This document shows, piece after piece, positions 33,430 through 43,409 of a stretch of 64,000 nt of DNA. Under the pieces are notes generated by a model. It was given only the letters and a program-made list of their open reading frames with translations, was not told the DNA's origin and did not search any database. The stretch's first letter is position 1; each line of letters starts with the position of its first letter. The position numbers were made by a program, and so were the translations under genes. Source of the stretch: CAWFFV01 sp963814985 (GTDB lineage: Bacteria > Chloroflexota > Ktedonobacteria > Ktedonobacterales > Ktedonobacteraceae); NCBI GenBank assembly GCA_963814985.1, contig CAWFFV010000029.1, forward strand, positions 310,001 to 374,000. Reading direction: 5' to 3'.

Positions 33430-34420
33430 TTACATCGCTCCAGTACAATAGCCTGGCAACGGCTGAGTGAACTTATCAGGATGGAGAATTTGTGCGACAC
33501 ACTGTAACCCCTGGACCAATCGTGGACCGGGACGTGACAAAAGATCACCATTTACGTAGTATACCTGCTTCTTCTGTAACGCCTCAATGTTTCCCCAGTT
33601 AGGACGATGGTAAACAGTGACAGGACCTCCACCATACCTGGGATCTTCAGTGAGAATGATAACCTGTGGATTCGCACTAATAATTGCTTCATCAGTAACC
33701 TGTGGATAGCCCTGTCCGGCAGTATTCTTCGCAAAGATATTCAGAGCGTTTGCATCTTTCAAGAGTTCATCCCCAAAGGAGCCACCGCCGAAAACATAGG
33801 GTTTTCCTGGTGTGCTATAATCTAGCTCAATCATGACTTTGGGAGCAGTTGTACCTGGCAGTCAAAAACTTGATTGTATCAACTTGCTGCCCAAGCTGGT
33901 TATAAAGTTTAGTGGCTGCATCTTCGGTAAAAGTAAGGCGACCTATCGTAAGAATTTGCTGTAACGACTGTGAAAAGTTGGCAAGAGGCAGATCTACAAC
34001 AGGAACTCCCAGGTTTTGCAATTGCGCATCATACTGCTTTGTCTCCCCACCATAACTTAAGACAAGATCGGGTTTCAGAGCTACGATCTGCTCAACGTTA
34101 TATTTACTATTCGCATCCGAAATTCTGGGCAATGCTGTCAAGCTAGCCGGGTAGTTGGTATAATAGTCAACGGCAACAACACGCTTCTGCAATGACAAAG
34201 CACCGAGGATTTCACTTGTACTTGGAATGAGTGAGATGATACGTTGTGGTGCCGTCTTGGGAAAAGCGATAGGAGTACCGTAGGCATCTATCGCTGCTGT
34301 AGGAGTAGTGCTGGCTGATGGAGGGACAGTTTGAGTCTGGCTTTGTGTTGACCCACATGCTGCTAGCAATACGATGAAAATCAGCGGTAAGATACGAGAG
34401 AAAGAGAAGGGGGAATGCAT
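33430..34420 (-). CDS. btuF: Cobalamin-binding lipoprotein BtuF (frameshifted)
   Basis: Substrate-binding lipoprotein of the B12 importer. It begins 'MHSPFSFSRILPLIFIVLLAACGS' with a clear lipobox, GGAGG seven bases upstream of ATG 34420, then the class III binding fold: 'PQRIISLIPSTSEILGAL', 'ALKPDLVLSYGG' and 'GVPVVDLPL'. Reading stops at 33827, but the adjacent frame continues 'LPGTTAPKVMIELDYSTPGKPYVFGGGSFGDELL' to 33430 ('DEAIISANPQVIIL', 'WGNIEALQKKQVYYVNGDLLSRPGPRL'). One base is wrong near the A5/T5 run at 33864-33868. The rebuilt protein (about 330 residues) is complete. Confidence 0.88.
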
Positions 34421-34612
34421 CTGGTGACCTCCGCGCTGTTTGGGAACATGAACGCTCGCAGTCACCCCGCGTGGAATGGAGATCAGCCAAAGACAGACCC
34501 GTGCGAATGGTTGGCACAGGGTTATCACCGTCTCGGTGCGCTCCTTTGACGCGAAGGAACGAGAGCCGGATAATCGTTGTAGCGGGCATGGCTACAAAAG
34601 TTACCTATACTA

Positions 34613-34820
34613 CATCGGGCAGGTCTCCTGGCTTCTGGCTACAAACGCTTCTCAATTCCGCCTTCCCATTCCACACAAGAACATTCACATGTTTGGAACA
34701 GTGGCTGGCTCTCGTGCTAAACGAGAGGATAAGTTGCTTACCAGTTACAGTAGCGCGACTGCGTCGGATTTACACCGACTTCCCTATTCTGCCTGCTGCA
34801 TTGTTTCAGGCCACCCGATG
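34613..34820 (-). promoter_or_regulatory. Cobalamin (B12) riboswitch
   Basis: On the minus strand the RNA starts with CATCGGG (34820-34814) and ends with CCCGATG (34619-34613), which close stem P1. Between them are the expected conserved parts in order: GGGAA..CGGTG.AAATCCG, GCGCTACTGTAAC, the B12-box core AGCCAGCCACTG, GGGAAGGC and GAAGCCAGGAGACCTGCC. This is the adenosylcobalamin class. It lies 193 nt upstream of btuF and should repress btuFCD when B12 is abundant; whether by termination or by masking of the ribosome site is not clear. Confidence 0.93.
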
Positions 34821-35001
34821 AATACAAAAGAACTATTTCTCAGAAATAGTATATAGGCGAAGTTACATGATGTCAACCTGGGCGTATGTTCATGTGTTCA
34901 CAAAAACGCGTGCAGGAAGCCTCGTTGCCTTTAGGCTGGGGAGGAATGCACGCCTCCTTCTTTGGGGCCTGGGTTGGGTATTCTTCATCTGCACTCATTA
35001 T

Positions 35002-35030
35002 TTGACGCCTCGTTGAAACTATGGTAGAAT
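35002..35030 (+). promoter_or_regulatory. Promoter of the second tnpB, close to the start codon
   Basis: TTGACG (35002-35007), exactly 17 bases, then TAGAAT (35025-35030). The ATG at 35038 is eight bases downstream of the -10, so the transcript would begin at or next to the start codon (leaderless). Confidence 0.6.
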
Positions 35031-35037
35031 ACAACCT

Positions 35038-36390
35038 ATGAAAACCGTGATCACTGCAAAGATCAAACTGAATACGACGCCAGAACAATTTCAAGCAGTG
35101 CGTGCCACTCAGATTGCTTACCGTGATTCGCTTAACTATGTGAGTGCATACGCCTTTGTGCATAATAAAATGAGCAATGCTGTTAGTTTGCAGGATGGCA
35201 CGTATCAGGAGATTTGCGTACGGTTTCATCTCCCTTCCCAAATGGCATGTAGTGTCCCCCGTCAAGTTGGGGCTACCTACAAAGGACTCTGGACGAAGGT
35301 CAAACAGAATGCAGCACTGCGTAAGGCTGGTAAAACCAGGAAACGCTACAAGGGGCTTGATAATGCGCCCAAGTACACTTCTCCCACTCTGACATATCAG
35401 TACGGGAAAGATTATTCCTTCAAGAAGGAGCAACACGTCAGCATTCTTACGCTGGAAGGGCGCGTTGTGATTCCCTATACCGGGTATAACAAACATGTGG
35501 CACTCATCCAGAAGGGTGCAGACATCGGTGCCGCCAAGTTGTGGTACGACAAGCCCAAGAAGCAATTCTATCTGTTGGTCACACTGGAAACAGAAGGAGC
35601 AGACCCTACACCAGAAACCCATACGGGAATTGTTGGTGTCGATGTGGGGGTACGGTACCTTGCCGTAACCAATACCACAAGAGAGGAAACCTCGTTTCAT
35701 TCTGGCAAACGTGTTGTTGCTCAAGCAAATCATTATGCACGACTCAGGAAACGATTGCAACACAAAGGCACTCGTGCTGCTACCCGGAGATTGGTAGCAA
35801 TCAGCAAACGAGAGAGACGGTTGAAGCAAGACTGCAATCATGTCGTGAGTCGTCGCATTGTCGAGAAGCATCCACATAGCCTCATTGGTCTGGAGCAGTT
35901 GACCGACATTCGAGAACGAACCAACAAACGAAGGAAGGGCAGAAAGGCGTCGAAGAAGCAACGGAAGGCCAATGCGACTCTTTCCAAATGGTCCTTTGCT
36001 GAGTTGCACGCCATGATTGCCTATAAAGCCCTGGCTCAAGGGAGCATGGCGATCAAAGTTGATGCCAATTACACCTCTCAGGCTTGTCCTAAGTGCGGGC
36101 ATACGAGCCAGGAGAATAGACCTCGTAAGGGCTTGTTGTTCGTGTGTCAACACTGTCATTACACACTCCATGCGGATCTGGTCGGTGCCCGCAATATTAC
36201 CTTGAGAACGTTACTCATTCGGCAAGACTGGATGGGTACGGGGCAGTTGTCAGTTGCCCCTGATGTGTCGGACCGTGAAGCCAAAGCGCTGCGTCTGCAA
36301 AGATACAGTGAGTTGCGGTGGAGTTCAGACACAAGCTCCGCGTCTTTAGAGGGGTATTTCACATTGGAGGATTTTTTAGATGGCGATTGA
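35038..36390 (+). CDS. tnpB: TnpB, IS200/IS605-family RNA-guided nuclease
   Basis: A 450-residue TnpB/OrfB protein of a subgroup different from the one at 22.4 kb. RuvC I is 'GVDVGVRYLAV' (about residues 198-208), RuvC II 'SLIGLEQLTDI' (Glu), the zinc ribbon is 'CPKCGHTSQENRP..CQHCHYTLHADLVGARNI' with the RuvC III Asp in 'HADLVGARN'. All three acidic residues are present, so it may be active. There is no tnpA. The last residues ('ASLEGYFTLEDFLDGD') run 11 bases into the flavin reductase gene, so the C-terminus may have been extended at the insertion point. There is no ribosome binding site; see the promoter entry. Confidence 0.9.
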   Translation: MKTVITAKIKLNTTPEQFQAVRATQIAYRDSLNYVSAYAFVHNKMSNAVSLQDGTYQEICVRFHLPSQMACSVPRQVGATYKGLWTKVKQNAALRKAGKTRKRYKGLDNAPKYTSPTLTYQYGKDYSFKKEQHVSILTLEGRVVIPYTGYNKHVALIQKGADIGAAKLWYDKPKKQFYLLVTLETEGADPTPETHTGIVGVDVGVRYLAVTNTTREETSFHSGKRVVAQANHYARLRKRLQHKGTRAATRRLVAISKRERRLKQDCNHVVSRRIVEKHPHSLIGLEQLTDIRERTNKRRKGRKASKKQRKANATLSKWSFAELHAMIAYKALAQGSMAIKVDANYTSQACPKCGHTSQENRPRKGLLFVCQHCHYTLHADLVGARNITLRTLLIRQDWMGTGQLSVAPDVSDREAKALRLQRYSELRWSSDTSSASLEGYFTLEDFLDGD

Positions 36391-36937
36391 AAAAGATTTT
36401 TTCCGGCAGGTAATGGGTCACTTCACCACCGGGGTTACTGTTGTTACTACATGCAATCAAGGCATACCAGGAGGACTAACCGTCAATGCATTCAGTTCAG
36501 TCTCCCTTGATCCGCCACTAATACTCATCTGTGTAGACCTCGCCAGCAGTACACTGCCATTACTACGTGAAAGTAAGATCTTTGTTGTCAATATCCTCAC
36601 AGAGAAACAAGAGCATCTTTCTCGCGGCTTTGCGACCTATTCCCAGGAGCGCATCGAGTATTTTTGCCATGCATCTTATCATACTGCTGCTACGGGGGCC
36701 CCTGTGCTTGATGATGCGCTTGCTTTCATTGACGCGCGGATCATTGCGGAATATCCAGGTGGAGACCACGCCATTTTTCTTGGTCAGGTTGAAGCAATGG
36801 GTACGGCTAACCAGATGGTCTTTGCGCACGAAATAGATTTAGAAGATACTACCTTGTCAGAGCAGGGCAAGGATATTCCTACAGACAACGCTCAACCTCT
36901 TGTATTTTATCGTGGGCAATATCGCCGTCTCATCTAG
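36380..36937 (+). CDS. Flavin reductase-like FMN-binding protein
   Basis: A 185-residue member of the flavin reductase domain family (DIM6/NTAB type), which reduces FMN with NAD(P)H for a partner monooxygenase or other acceptor. Signatures are 'FRQVMGHFTTGVTVVTT', 'GLTVNAFSSVSLDPPLILICVD' (flavin binding), 'FVVNILTEKQEHLSRGFA' and a late 'PLVFYRGQYRRL'. GGAGG nine bases upstream supports ATG 36380; its ribosome binding site lies inside the end of tnpB. No obvious partner enzyme is adjacent. Confidence 0.85.
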   Translation: MAIEKDFFRQVMGHFTTGVTVVTTCNQGIPGGLTVNAFSSVSLDPPLILICVDLASSTLPLLRESKIFVVNILTEKQEHLSRGFATYSQERIEYFCHASYHTAATGAPVLDDALAFIDARIIAEYPGGDHAIFLGQVEAMGTANQMVFAHEIDLEDTTLSEQGKDIPTDNAQPLVFYRGQYRRLI

Positions 36938-36997
36938 CGTCTTGTGACACAACTTCTCTCGTTTGCTTGCTGTTTGTAATAATAATATTATAACGAC

Positions 36998-37411
36998 CTA
37001 CTTCTCAGGATAGTGTGTTTCGGCAGCCGTCTTATGCATATGGAATTCGTGTACACCCTTTTTCAGCGTTCCAAGTGCGAGGGTAGCGCAGGTGGGACGC
37101 GTCATCACAATTTCGCGACCAAGTTGCTCTATAAGATCTTGAAAGCTCATCGCAGCGACCTCATCTGCAGTCATCCCTTGTACAAGCTCTGTCACATAGG
37201 AAGCTGCTGCCCGGCTAATTGTGCACCCCTCACCTTCCCAGTGGACCGCTTCCAGCTTACCGTCTTTGTCAAAACGGGCATGCATGGTAATAACGTCAGC
37301 GCAACCAGGATTACCTCCACTCAAGCTAACGTCAGGATGCTCCAAAGAGCCGTTATTACGCGGATTTTCATAGTGATCAAGCAGAAAATCAATAGCCTCT
37401 TGACAATTCAT
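36998..37411 (-). CDS. sufU: SufU/IscU-type iron-sulfur cluster scaffold
   Basis: A 137-residue NifU-N family protein used to assemble Fe-S clusters or to accept sulfur from SufS. The three family cysteines are present: 'NPGCADVI' (about 39), 'GEGCTISRAAASY' (about 63) and 'RPTCATLALGTLKKG' (about 107); the last differs from the canonical 'RKKCATL'. No sufS, sufB or sufD is in the window. Downstream on the opposite strand is the flavin reductase gene. Upstream and on the same strand is a sulfurtransferase, so both may serve sulfur handling. Confidence 0.85.
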   Translation of the reverse strand: MNCQEAIDFLLDHYENPRNNGSLEHPDVSLSGGNPGCADVITMHARFDKDGKLEAVHWEGEGCTISRAAASYVTELVQGMTADEVAAMSFQDLIEQLGREIVMTRPTCATLALGTLKKGVHEFHMHKTAAETHYPEK

Positions 37412-37523
37412 CTGTTCTCCTCCATAGAGGGCCTTGAATATTAGATAGAGGGATACTTCTGGGAATATCCCTCCTCGTACGTAGTTATGTCTTATTAAGC
37501 GTGGTCAACCACGCCACCTGCTG

Positions 37524-38405
37524 CTATTTTTCAATAGGTGCACGGACGATGTTACCCCACTCGGTCCAGGAGCCATCATAGTTGCGTACATGTGGGAAAC
37601 CAAGCAGCCTTGTGAGTACAAACCAGGTATGAGCCGAACGCTCACCAATACGGCAGTAAGTAATCACATCCTTATCAGGGGTGATGTCCTGGTTTCTATA
37701 GATCTGGCGCAGTTCCTCCGCAGACTTGAAGGTACCATCTGGATTCGCCGCTGTTGCCCAGGGAATGTTCTTCGCGCTGGGAATATGACCGCCGCGTTGA
37801 GCGCCTTCTTGTGGGTAGTTAACCATGTGGAGTAGCTCTCCACTGTATTCCTGAGGTGAGCGCACATCGATCAGACGTCGGTCAGTATTCTTCAGGCCAG
37901 CAGCTACCTCGTCACGGAAAGCACGAATTGACTCATCGGCAGGTTGTGCATGGTAGACTGTTGGCTTAAAATGAGGAACTTCTTTTGTCACTTCACGTTT
38001 TTCAGTTTCCCACTTTGTGCGCCCACCATTCATAATTTTCAGCTTACTATGCCCATATATCGTGAACAGCCAGAACGAATAGCATGCATACCAGTTATTC
38101 TTGTCGCCGTAGAGAACGATGGTGGTATCATTCGTAATTCCCCACAAGCTCATTAGTTGCTCAAAGCCCTGCTGATCGATGAAATCACGAGTAACTTTGT
38201 TTTGTACATCAACATGCCAGTCAAGCTTGACAGCACCAGGAATGTGACCAATTTCATAGAGCAATATATCTTCATCGGCCTCAATCAGGCGAATAGCTGG
38301 ATCATTGAGGTGTTCGACAACCCAACCAGTCTCAACTAATACCTCTGGATGGACATACCCGGACGTCCCACTCAAACCAGACGCTACTATTTCTGTTCCA
38401 GACAT
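37524..38405 (-). CDS. Thiosulfate/3-mercaptopyruvate sulfurtransferase (second copy)
   Basis: A tandem rhodanese paralogous to the one at 29862 along its whole length. It shows the structural N-terminal domain ('VHPEVLVETGWVVEHL'), 'RRLIDVRSPQEYSGELL' and the active loop 'YCRIGERSAHTWF'. Start 38405 is chosen because GGAGG is about ten bases upstream and because the next residues align with the paralogue; the frame is open to 38459. Its position upstream of sufU, with a 112-bp gap, suggests a shared role in sulfur delivery. Confidence 0.92.
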   Translation of the reverse strand: MSGTEIVASGLSGTSGYVHPEVLVETGWVVEHLNDPAIRLIEADEDILLYEIGHIPGAVKLDWHVDVQNKVTRDFIDQQGFEQLMSLWGITNDTTIVLYGDKNNWYACYSFWLFTIYGHSKLKIMNGGRTKWETEKREVTKEVPHFKPTVYHAQPADESIRAFRDEVAAGLKNTDRRLIDVRSPQEYSGELLHMVNYPQEGAQRGGHIPSAKNIPWATAANPDGTFKSAEELRQIYRNQDITPDKDVITYCRIGERSAHTWFVLTRLLGFPHVRNYDGSWTEWGNIVRAPIEK

Positions 38406-38565
38406 AAACGACAATCCTCCCAGGAAATACTTATACAACCACACATAGACCTCTGACATCTACTTAGAGGATCAAAAGCCTATGATGAGTATAATAGTCA
38501 CTCTCTGATGAAACAAGTTTTACCAGAGAGAACAAAATTTTTCATTTCTATATTCTACTCCGCAA

Positions 38566-40830
38566 CTAGGAATTAAACAAGGGGGCTGATGAAAATCGCT
38601 CAGCCAGTCCGGTGTTGCGCAGGGCAACGCGATCATTCTTGACGGCTATTTCTAAGGCCGAAGGCTGACCCACAAGGACACAAAAGCGTTTGGCGCGAGT
38701 AATCGCCGTATAGAGGAGGTTACGTTGGAGGAGCATATGATGTTGAGTAACAAGTGGGAGAACAACCACTGGATATTCACTCCCCTGGCTTTTATGTACC
38801 GTTATCGCATAGGCAAGGACGAGTTCGTCCAGTTCGTGAAAATCATAGCTGACCAGGAGTGGCCCCGCCTCTTCCGGAAATTCTACTTTAAGCGTGGCAT
38901 TCTCTTTATTGATGTTACGTATCCAGCCAACGTCACCATTAAATACCCCTTTATCATAGTTATTACGGGTTTGCATAACCTTGTCACCGACACGCAAGAT
39001 ACGATCACCCCACTCTACCTGAACAAACGATGTTGGATTAAGGCAAGCCTGTAGTTTCTCGTTGAGAACCGTTACCCCTACTGGCCCTTTATACATTGGT
39101 GCAAGCACCTGAATATCTGTCAACGGATTGAAATGGTAACGGGCAGGGAGACGGCGCTGGACAAGATCTAGCACAAGTTGTTGGATGCGCAGAGGGTCCT
39201 CTTCATGGACAAAAAAGAAATCACTTGCTGCCTCAATCTTCGTGGAAGGCATCTGTCCAGCATTGATACGGTGCGCATTGACAATGATTTTGCTCTGTTG
39301 AGCCTGACGAAATAGTTCCACAAGGCGAACTGTGGGGATAGCCTCACTTCGCAAGAGGTCACGCAACACGTTTCCTGGTCCCACGGAGGGTAATTGATCA
39401 GCATCGCCGACCAGCAACAGGTGCGACTCACGGGGCATAGCCTTCAGCAAATGATAGAAGAGTAAGATATCAACCATCGAGAATTCATCGACAATCACAA
39501 ACTGATATGGCAATGGGTTGTCTTCGTTACGTTGATAGCTATTCTCATGTGGAGCATATTCCAGGAGACGGTGCAAGGTCTTTGCTTGTGCGCCAGCGGC
39601 CTCAGAGAGTCGCTTGGCCGCGCGACCCGTTGGAGCGGCAAGAGCTACATCAATCTTACGCTTACGCAATAGCATCAACAGAGCGCGGATAGAGGTCGAT
39701 TTGCCCGTACCAGGGCCACCTGTCAGAATACTCACCTTCCTACTGTATGCCATTTGTACGGCTGCTTGCTGCTTCTCCGTCAGGTGCATATGGCGATTCT
39801 GCTCAAGCAGCGTAAAGATCCGTTCCCACTGTTGTTGTGTTGTAACTGGCAGACTGCCAGGAGCCTGTAGTAATAAGCGCAGGAGCCGTGCGGAACCATT
39901 CTCAGCGTGCCAAAAAGGTCCAAAATAGATATGTGATTGTGGTTCTACTGCCTCGTTCTTATTTCCATTTCGGAGAGAAACTTCATCATTAGTCGAGATG
40001 GGGAATGGAGGCTCTACGAAGATATCACGATCCTGATGTAACTGTTCCATCGCCGCTGGTAAAGTTTCGTGAGGAGCTTTCAGAATATCAGAAGCACGAC
40101 GCAATAAGTCATTTTCCAATAAAAAGCAGTGCCCATCCTCATTTGCAGCCTGTGCCAATACATACTTCAGTCCCGTTGCTAATCGTGGTATGCTATCGCA
40201 TGGCAAACCAAGCTTTACAGCGATCTCGTCGGCAGTACGAAAACCAATACCATGTACCTCTTGTGCCAATTGATAGGGGTTCTCGCGAATGACTTTGATC
40301 GAGTCCTTGCCGTACTGCTTATACACCCGTGTTGCGACATTGATTGAGACATCATGTGACTGCAAAAAGAGGTGCAACTCTTTGATTTCACTATGTTGTG
40401 CCCATACCCTGGTAATCTGGTCGCGGTCCCTGATGCCAATTCCCTTTACTTCGTTCAATCGTTCAGGCTGTTGTTCAATAATTGCTAGCGTCTGTTCACC
40501 AAAGTGATCCACTATCGTCTTTGCTTTTTTGGGGCCAATTCCCTTGATCAAACCCGAACCAAGGTAGCGTGTAATGCCTTCTGGAGAGGCTGGTAAGCGT
40601 TCAGTAAAGCGAGTTACAGAGAGTTGACGGCCATAGCGAGGATCATTCTCCCATTCACCTTCAACCAAAAGAAGTTCACCGGCATGAATATCAGGTAATA
40701 TGCCGACAATAGTCGTTAAATCATCACGAAATAATCGTCCGCTATCCTTAGGACGGAAACGTGCTACCGTATAGTGGTTATCTTCATTGCGAAAGACAAT
40801 ACTTTCGATACAACCTTCAAGTGTAGGCAT
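38566..40830 (-). CDS. recD2: RecD2-type ATP-dependent DNA helicase
   Basis: A 754-residue SF1B 5'-3' helicase of the RecD2/TraA type that works without RecBC. It has an N-terminal OB-like region, helix-hairpin-helix repeats ('GLIKGIGPKKAKTIVDHFG', 'LNEVKGIGIRDRDQI', 'VHGIGFRTADEIA'), Walker A 'GGPGTGKST' (about residue 365), motif II 'VIVDEFSMVD', motif III 'LLVGDADQLPSVG', motif V/VI 'YAITVHKSQGSEYPVV' and 'LLYTAITRAK'. Known RecD2 proteins take part in replication-fork and repair processes. It sits upstream of a palindromic element. Confidence 0.95.
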   Translation of the reverse strand: MPTLEGCIESIVFRNEDNHYTVARFRPKDSGRLFRDDLTTIVGILPDIHAGELLLVEGEWENDPRYGRQLSVTRFTERLPASPEGITRYLGSGLIKGIGPKKAKTIVDHFGEQTLAIIEQQPERLNEVKGIGIRDRDQITRVWAQHSEIKELHLFLQSHDVSINVATRVYKQYGKDSIKVIRENPYQLAQEVHGIGFRTADEIAVKLGLPCDSIPRLATGLKYVLAQAANEDGHCFLLENDLLRRASDILKAPHETLPAAMEQLHQDRDIFVEPPFPISTNDEVSLRNGNKNEAVEPQSHIYFGPFWHAENGSARLLRLLLQAPGSLPVTTQQQWERIFTLLEQNRHMHLTEKQQAAVQMAYSRKVSILTGGPGTGKSTSIRALLMLLRKRKIDVALAAPTGRAAKRLSEAAGAQAKTLHRLLEYAPHENSYQRNEDNPLPYQFVIVDEFSMVDILLFYHLLKAMPRESHLLLVGDADQLPSVGPGNVLRDLLRSEAIPTVRLVELFRQAQQSKIIVNAHRINAGQMPSTKIEAASDFFFVHEEDPLRIQQLVLDLVQRRLPARYHFNPLTDIQVLAPMYKGPVGVTVLNEKLQACLNPTSFVQVEWGDRILRVGDKVMQTRNNYDKGVFNGDVGWIRNINKENATLKVEFPEEAGPLLVSYDFHELDELVLAYAITVHKSQGSEYPVVVLPLVTQHHMLLQRNLLYTAITRAKRFCVLVGQPSALEIAVKNDRVALRNTGLAERFSSAPLFNS

Positions 40831-40874
40831 GCGAGTCTCTTCTGTGGCAACAGCATTTCTCGGCGATATGTCGC

Positions 40875-41030
40875 AGCTATCTTAGGCCCTTTTGCCTGAT
40901 TTCGTAGCGTCCAAGGCGCATAACGCTGACTATTTCGTCAGCTGGTGGCGGGGTTTGTGCCACGAATCGCCACCAGCAACAAAAGAGGGCGAGCCACCGC
41001 AAGGTGGCAAGGAGACCAGCGTGGTTATAA
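40875..41030. repeat. Palindromic intergenic element, copy 2
   Basis: The left part (TTAGGCCCTTTTGCCTGATTTC then an AGCG..AGGCGC stretch) matches copy 3 closely. It contains hairpins GCTGAC/GTCAGC (40925-40942) and GCTGGTGGCG/CGCCACCAGC (40941-40977), then the shared right module GCCACC-GCAA-GGTGGC (40993-41008) followed by AAGGAGACC. It fills most of the gap between recD2 and the serine hydrolase gene. Confidence 0.6.
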
Positions 41031-41113
41031 TATATCTCAAACTATCTTAGCATAGTTCAGCACCAATGAACAGCTATGCCGCTTAAATATTGGCGATTTT
41101 CTGCCCGTACGTA

Positions 41114-43059
41114 CTAAGTGAGCAGCGAAGCAACCGTGCGACAGACCTGTCTGACGATTGTCTGCCCATCTTCTAACGATTGTTGCTCCTGTGTGTACAC
41201 AGAAAGGATATAAGTCTGTTGATTCGACATTACAATCCCCGATGTATTCATTGCCCAGAGATTATCGGGGCCTGGGACCCACCCATCTTTCATGGCTACC
41301 GTGAACCCGCTGGGTGCAGTATCTCCGATTCCCACCTGTTGATCGGACTCAACATGCTCCATCAAGTTAAGCGCTAGAGCACGGTCATGATCTGTCAGGA
41401 TTTTGCCCTCATAAAGCCGTGTGAGCAGGTCTACCATTGCCAGTGGCGTGATCACGCTGTACCCCCAGGCATCAGAACTTGGGTTTAGGCCAGATGCCCC
41501 GATACTTTGCATGTAGTTCGTGACCCCACCTGCACTCCCGATCTCAGAATAGTAAAGTGCCGAAGCAGAGTCGTTGTTTGAATTCTCGATCATAGTGGTA
41601 AGCAGATTCATCTCATCATCATTTGGCTCACGCCCCTGGTGCTCGAGCATAGTAAGAAACGTCAACATAATCGGTACTTTCATCGAACTGGCGACGATGA
41701 ACTGCGTCGTGCTGTTATAGGTGTAGTAGCGTCGATGGGTTACATCGTAGAGTACTACTCCAACTTTAGAGCCAATGCCAGTTAGATAGGCTGCCAGATC
41801 GGGCGAGAGGACATTAAGAGAGGCCCACGCAGCTTTGTTCCCAGGAGAAGTGAAGGTAACGTTAGCAGCTGATACCCACCCACTGCTGGTGTTTTTCGGC
41901 GTAGACCATTGGACATGATACCAGAGCATTCCTTGCGTCCAGTTAGTGTCCCCAAGGAGTGTGAGTGGAAAATTCTGTCCAATATGGGCAATTGCTTGCT
42001 CTGAAGCAGATATTTTGAGCAGATCTGTCTCCCCATATGCCCAGATGGTTTGCTGGGAATTCACGGTAACGTTTGGGGGACCGACGGTACGTAAATAGTC
42101 AACTCCAGTAGTGAGTCGCTGGATAGTGGGCTGGCCTGAGGCATCCAGGGTATCCTGGTCCAGGAGCAGTCCATCGCGTAAGAATGCCTGAACGAGCAGA
42201 TGATGGATCTGGCCGTCCTTAGTGATAGTAAAAGACAGCGCTTCGGTAATCGGTGTGCCGAAATCTTTTATCCAACCGTCAGGAGAGATATCAGGGCGGT
42301 TGATGTAGTTCCACAAAGGTAGGGCAACGAAGTGTCCAACAACTTTTCCCGCGCGTTTTCCTCCTGGAATGAAGATCCCATGATTGGGAGGGGATGAAGT
42401 GCTCGTCTGCATCTGACCTGGAGCAGGTAGCATGAGACTGGATAAGGCAGCTTTGCGCAGATTGACATATGTTATGCTACTTCCCTCACCTCCAATGGGA
42501 ATATGGCTACCAGCGGTAAGTAGCGCCTGGATTAGCGGAAGGAGAACGATTCCGGTCGTCAGGTCCCTGGTACCGCTCTGAACTAGTTCCGTCAGCATAT
42601 CTTGAGTCTTGTGGGTATTGTGGACGTGTGATTTGTGTGATCTGTGTTTGCTGTTCTCGTAGGCAGGAGCAGGGCACCTGTTTGAAAGAACTGAATCCAT
42701 CCCTGGTCAGTAGGAAACGCAACAGTCACCGCATTCCCCAGGCTGTGTGCGGTAGGGTGACTTTGAAAATACTGATTGAAGAGAGGTGAAATGCTTATCT
42801 GCTCAGTGGCTGGGAATGAGAAAGTGGGTGCAGGTGCCGTGACTGTCTCATCATCATCCCATTGGTCAGATCCATTGGTAGTAATTGTCTTTGCTATTGC
42901 TGACGTATTAGAATTGAGGTCCAGTTTACCAGCAAAGTCCGAGCTAGAGGGTGCGATAACGGCACTTGCAGCAATGGACCCCAGTGTAAAAATTATGATC
43001 ATCCTGTTGGCGAAGAGGTGAATCCGCCATCTTTTTATCCTGTTGGATACCTTACTCAT
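41114..43059 (-). CDS. Secreted class-A beta-lactamase-like serine hydrolase (frameshifted)
   Basis: The N-terminal part (from 43059, after GGAGG) has a membrane anchor or signal ('MIIIFTLGSIAASAVIA') and a linker, and ends by frameshift at 42592. Its continuation in the adjacent frame is 'QDMLTELVQSGTRDL' down to 41114. The C-terminal half is a penicillin-binding/beta-lactamase class A fold: 'SSMK' (SxxK nucleophile motif), 'NSNNDSAS' (SxN/SDN region) and 'MKDGW' (KTG-like KDG). The middle 'GTPITEALSFTI', 'WAYGETDLLKI' and 'WVSAANV' looks like SH3-type repeats. It may be a cell-wall enzyme or an esterase; resistance is not implied. One base is wrong in 42595-42670. Confidence 0.8.
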
Positions 43060-43409
43060 CTTTCCCTCCACGTTACGCGTTTCTCTTTCCACATGACACC
43101 AATGCTTAGTGACAATTTTCACCGAGAGTCACTCTTGAGTCATCTTTTTTTACAGGTATTTCTATACTCTTCCAAATTATCATACTAGAAAATATCTAAA
43201 AATTGATGAAGGAATGCTCAAGATTTTTTAAAATGTTAGCATCTGGTTACTATTTCAATGTTCGGGCCAGCCGTATGATCCCTTCCTCGATGTACTTTGG
43301 TATACGGCTGATGAGGCTTGGATGCATACAGTTGGCCAGTGGGTACTAGTCTACCATACACGAGGGTGGACGTGCTATGGGCACCTGCCTCTAATTGAAC
43401 AGTGCTCTT

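Noticed and set aside
34873..36171. A 432-codon open frame antisense to the second tnpB
   Set aside because: It is a mirror of the TnpB codons, has no ribosome site or recognisable domain, and is Cys/Leu/Ser-rich in a way typical of antisense frames.
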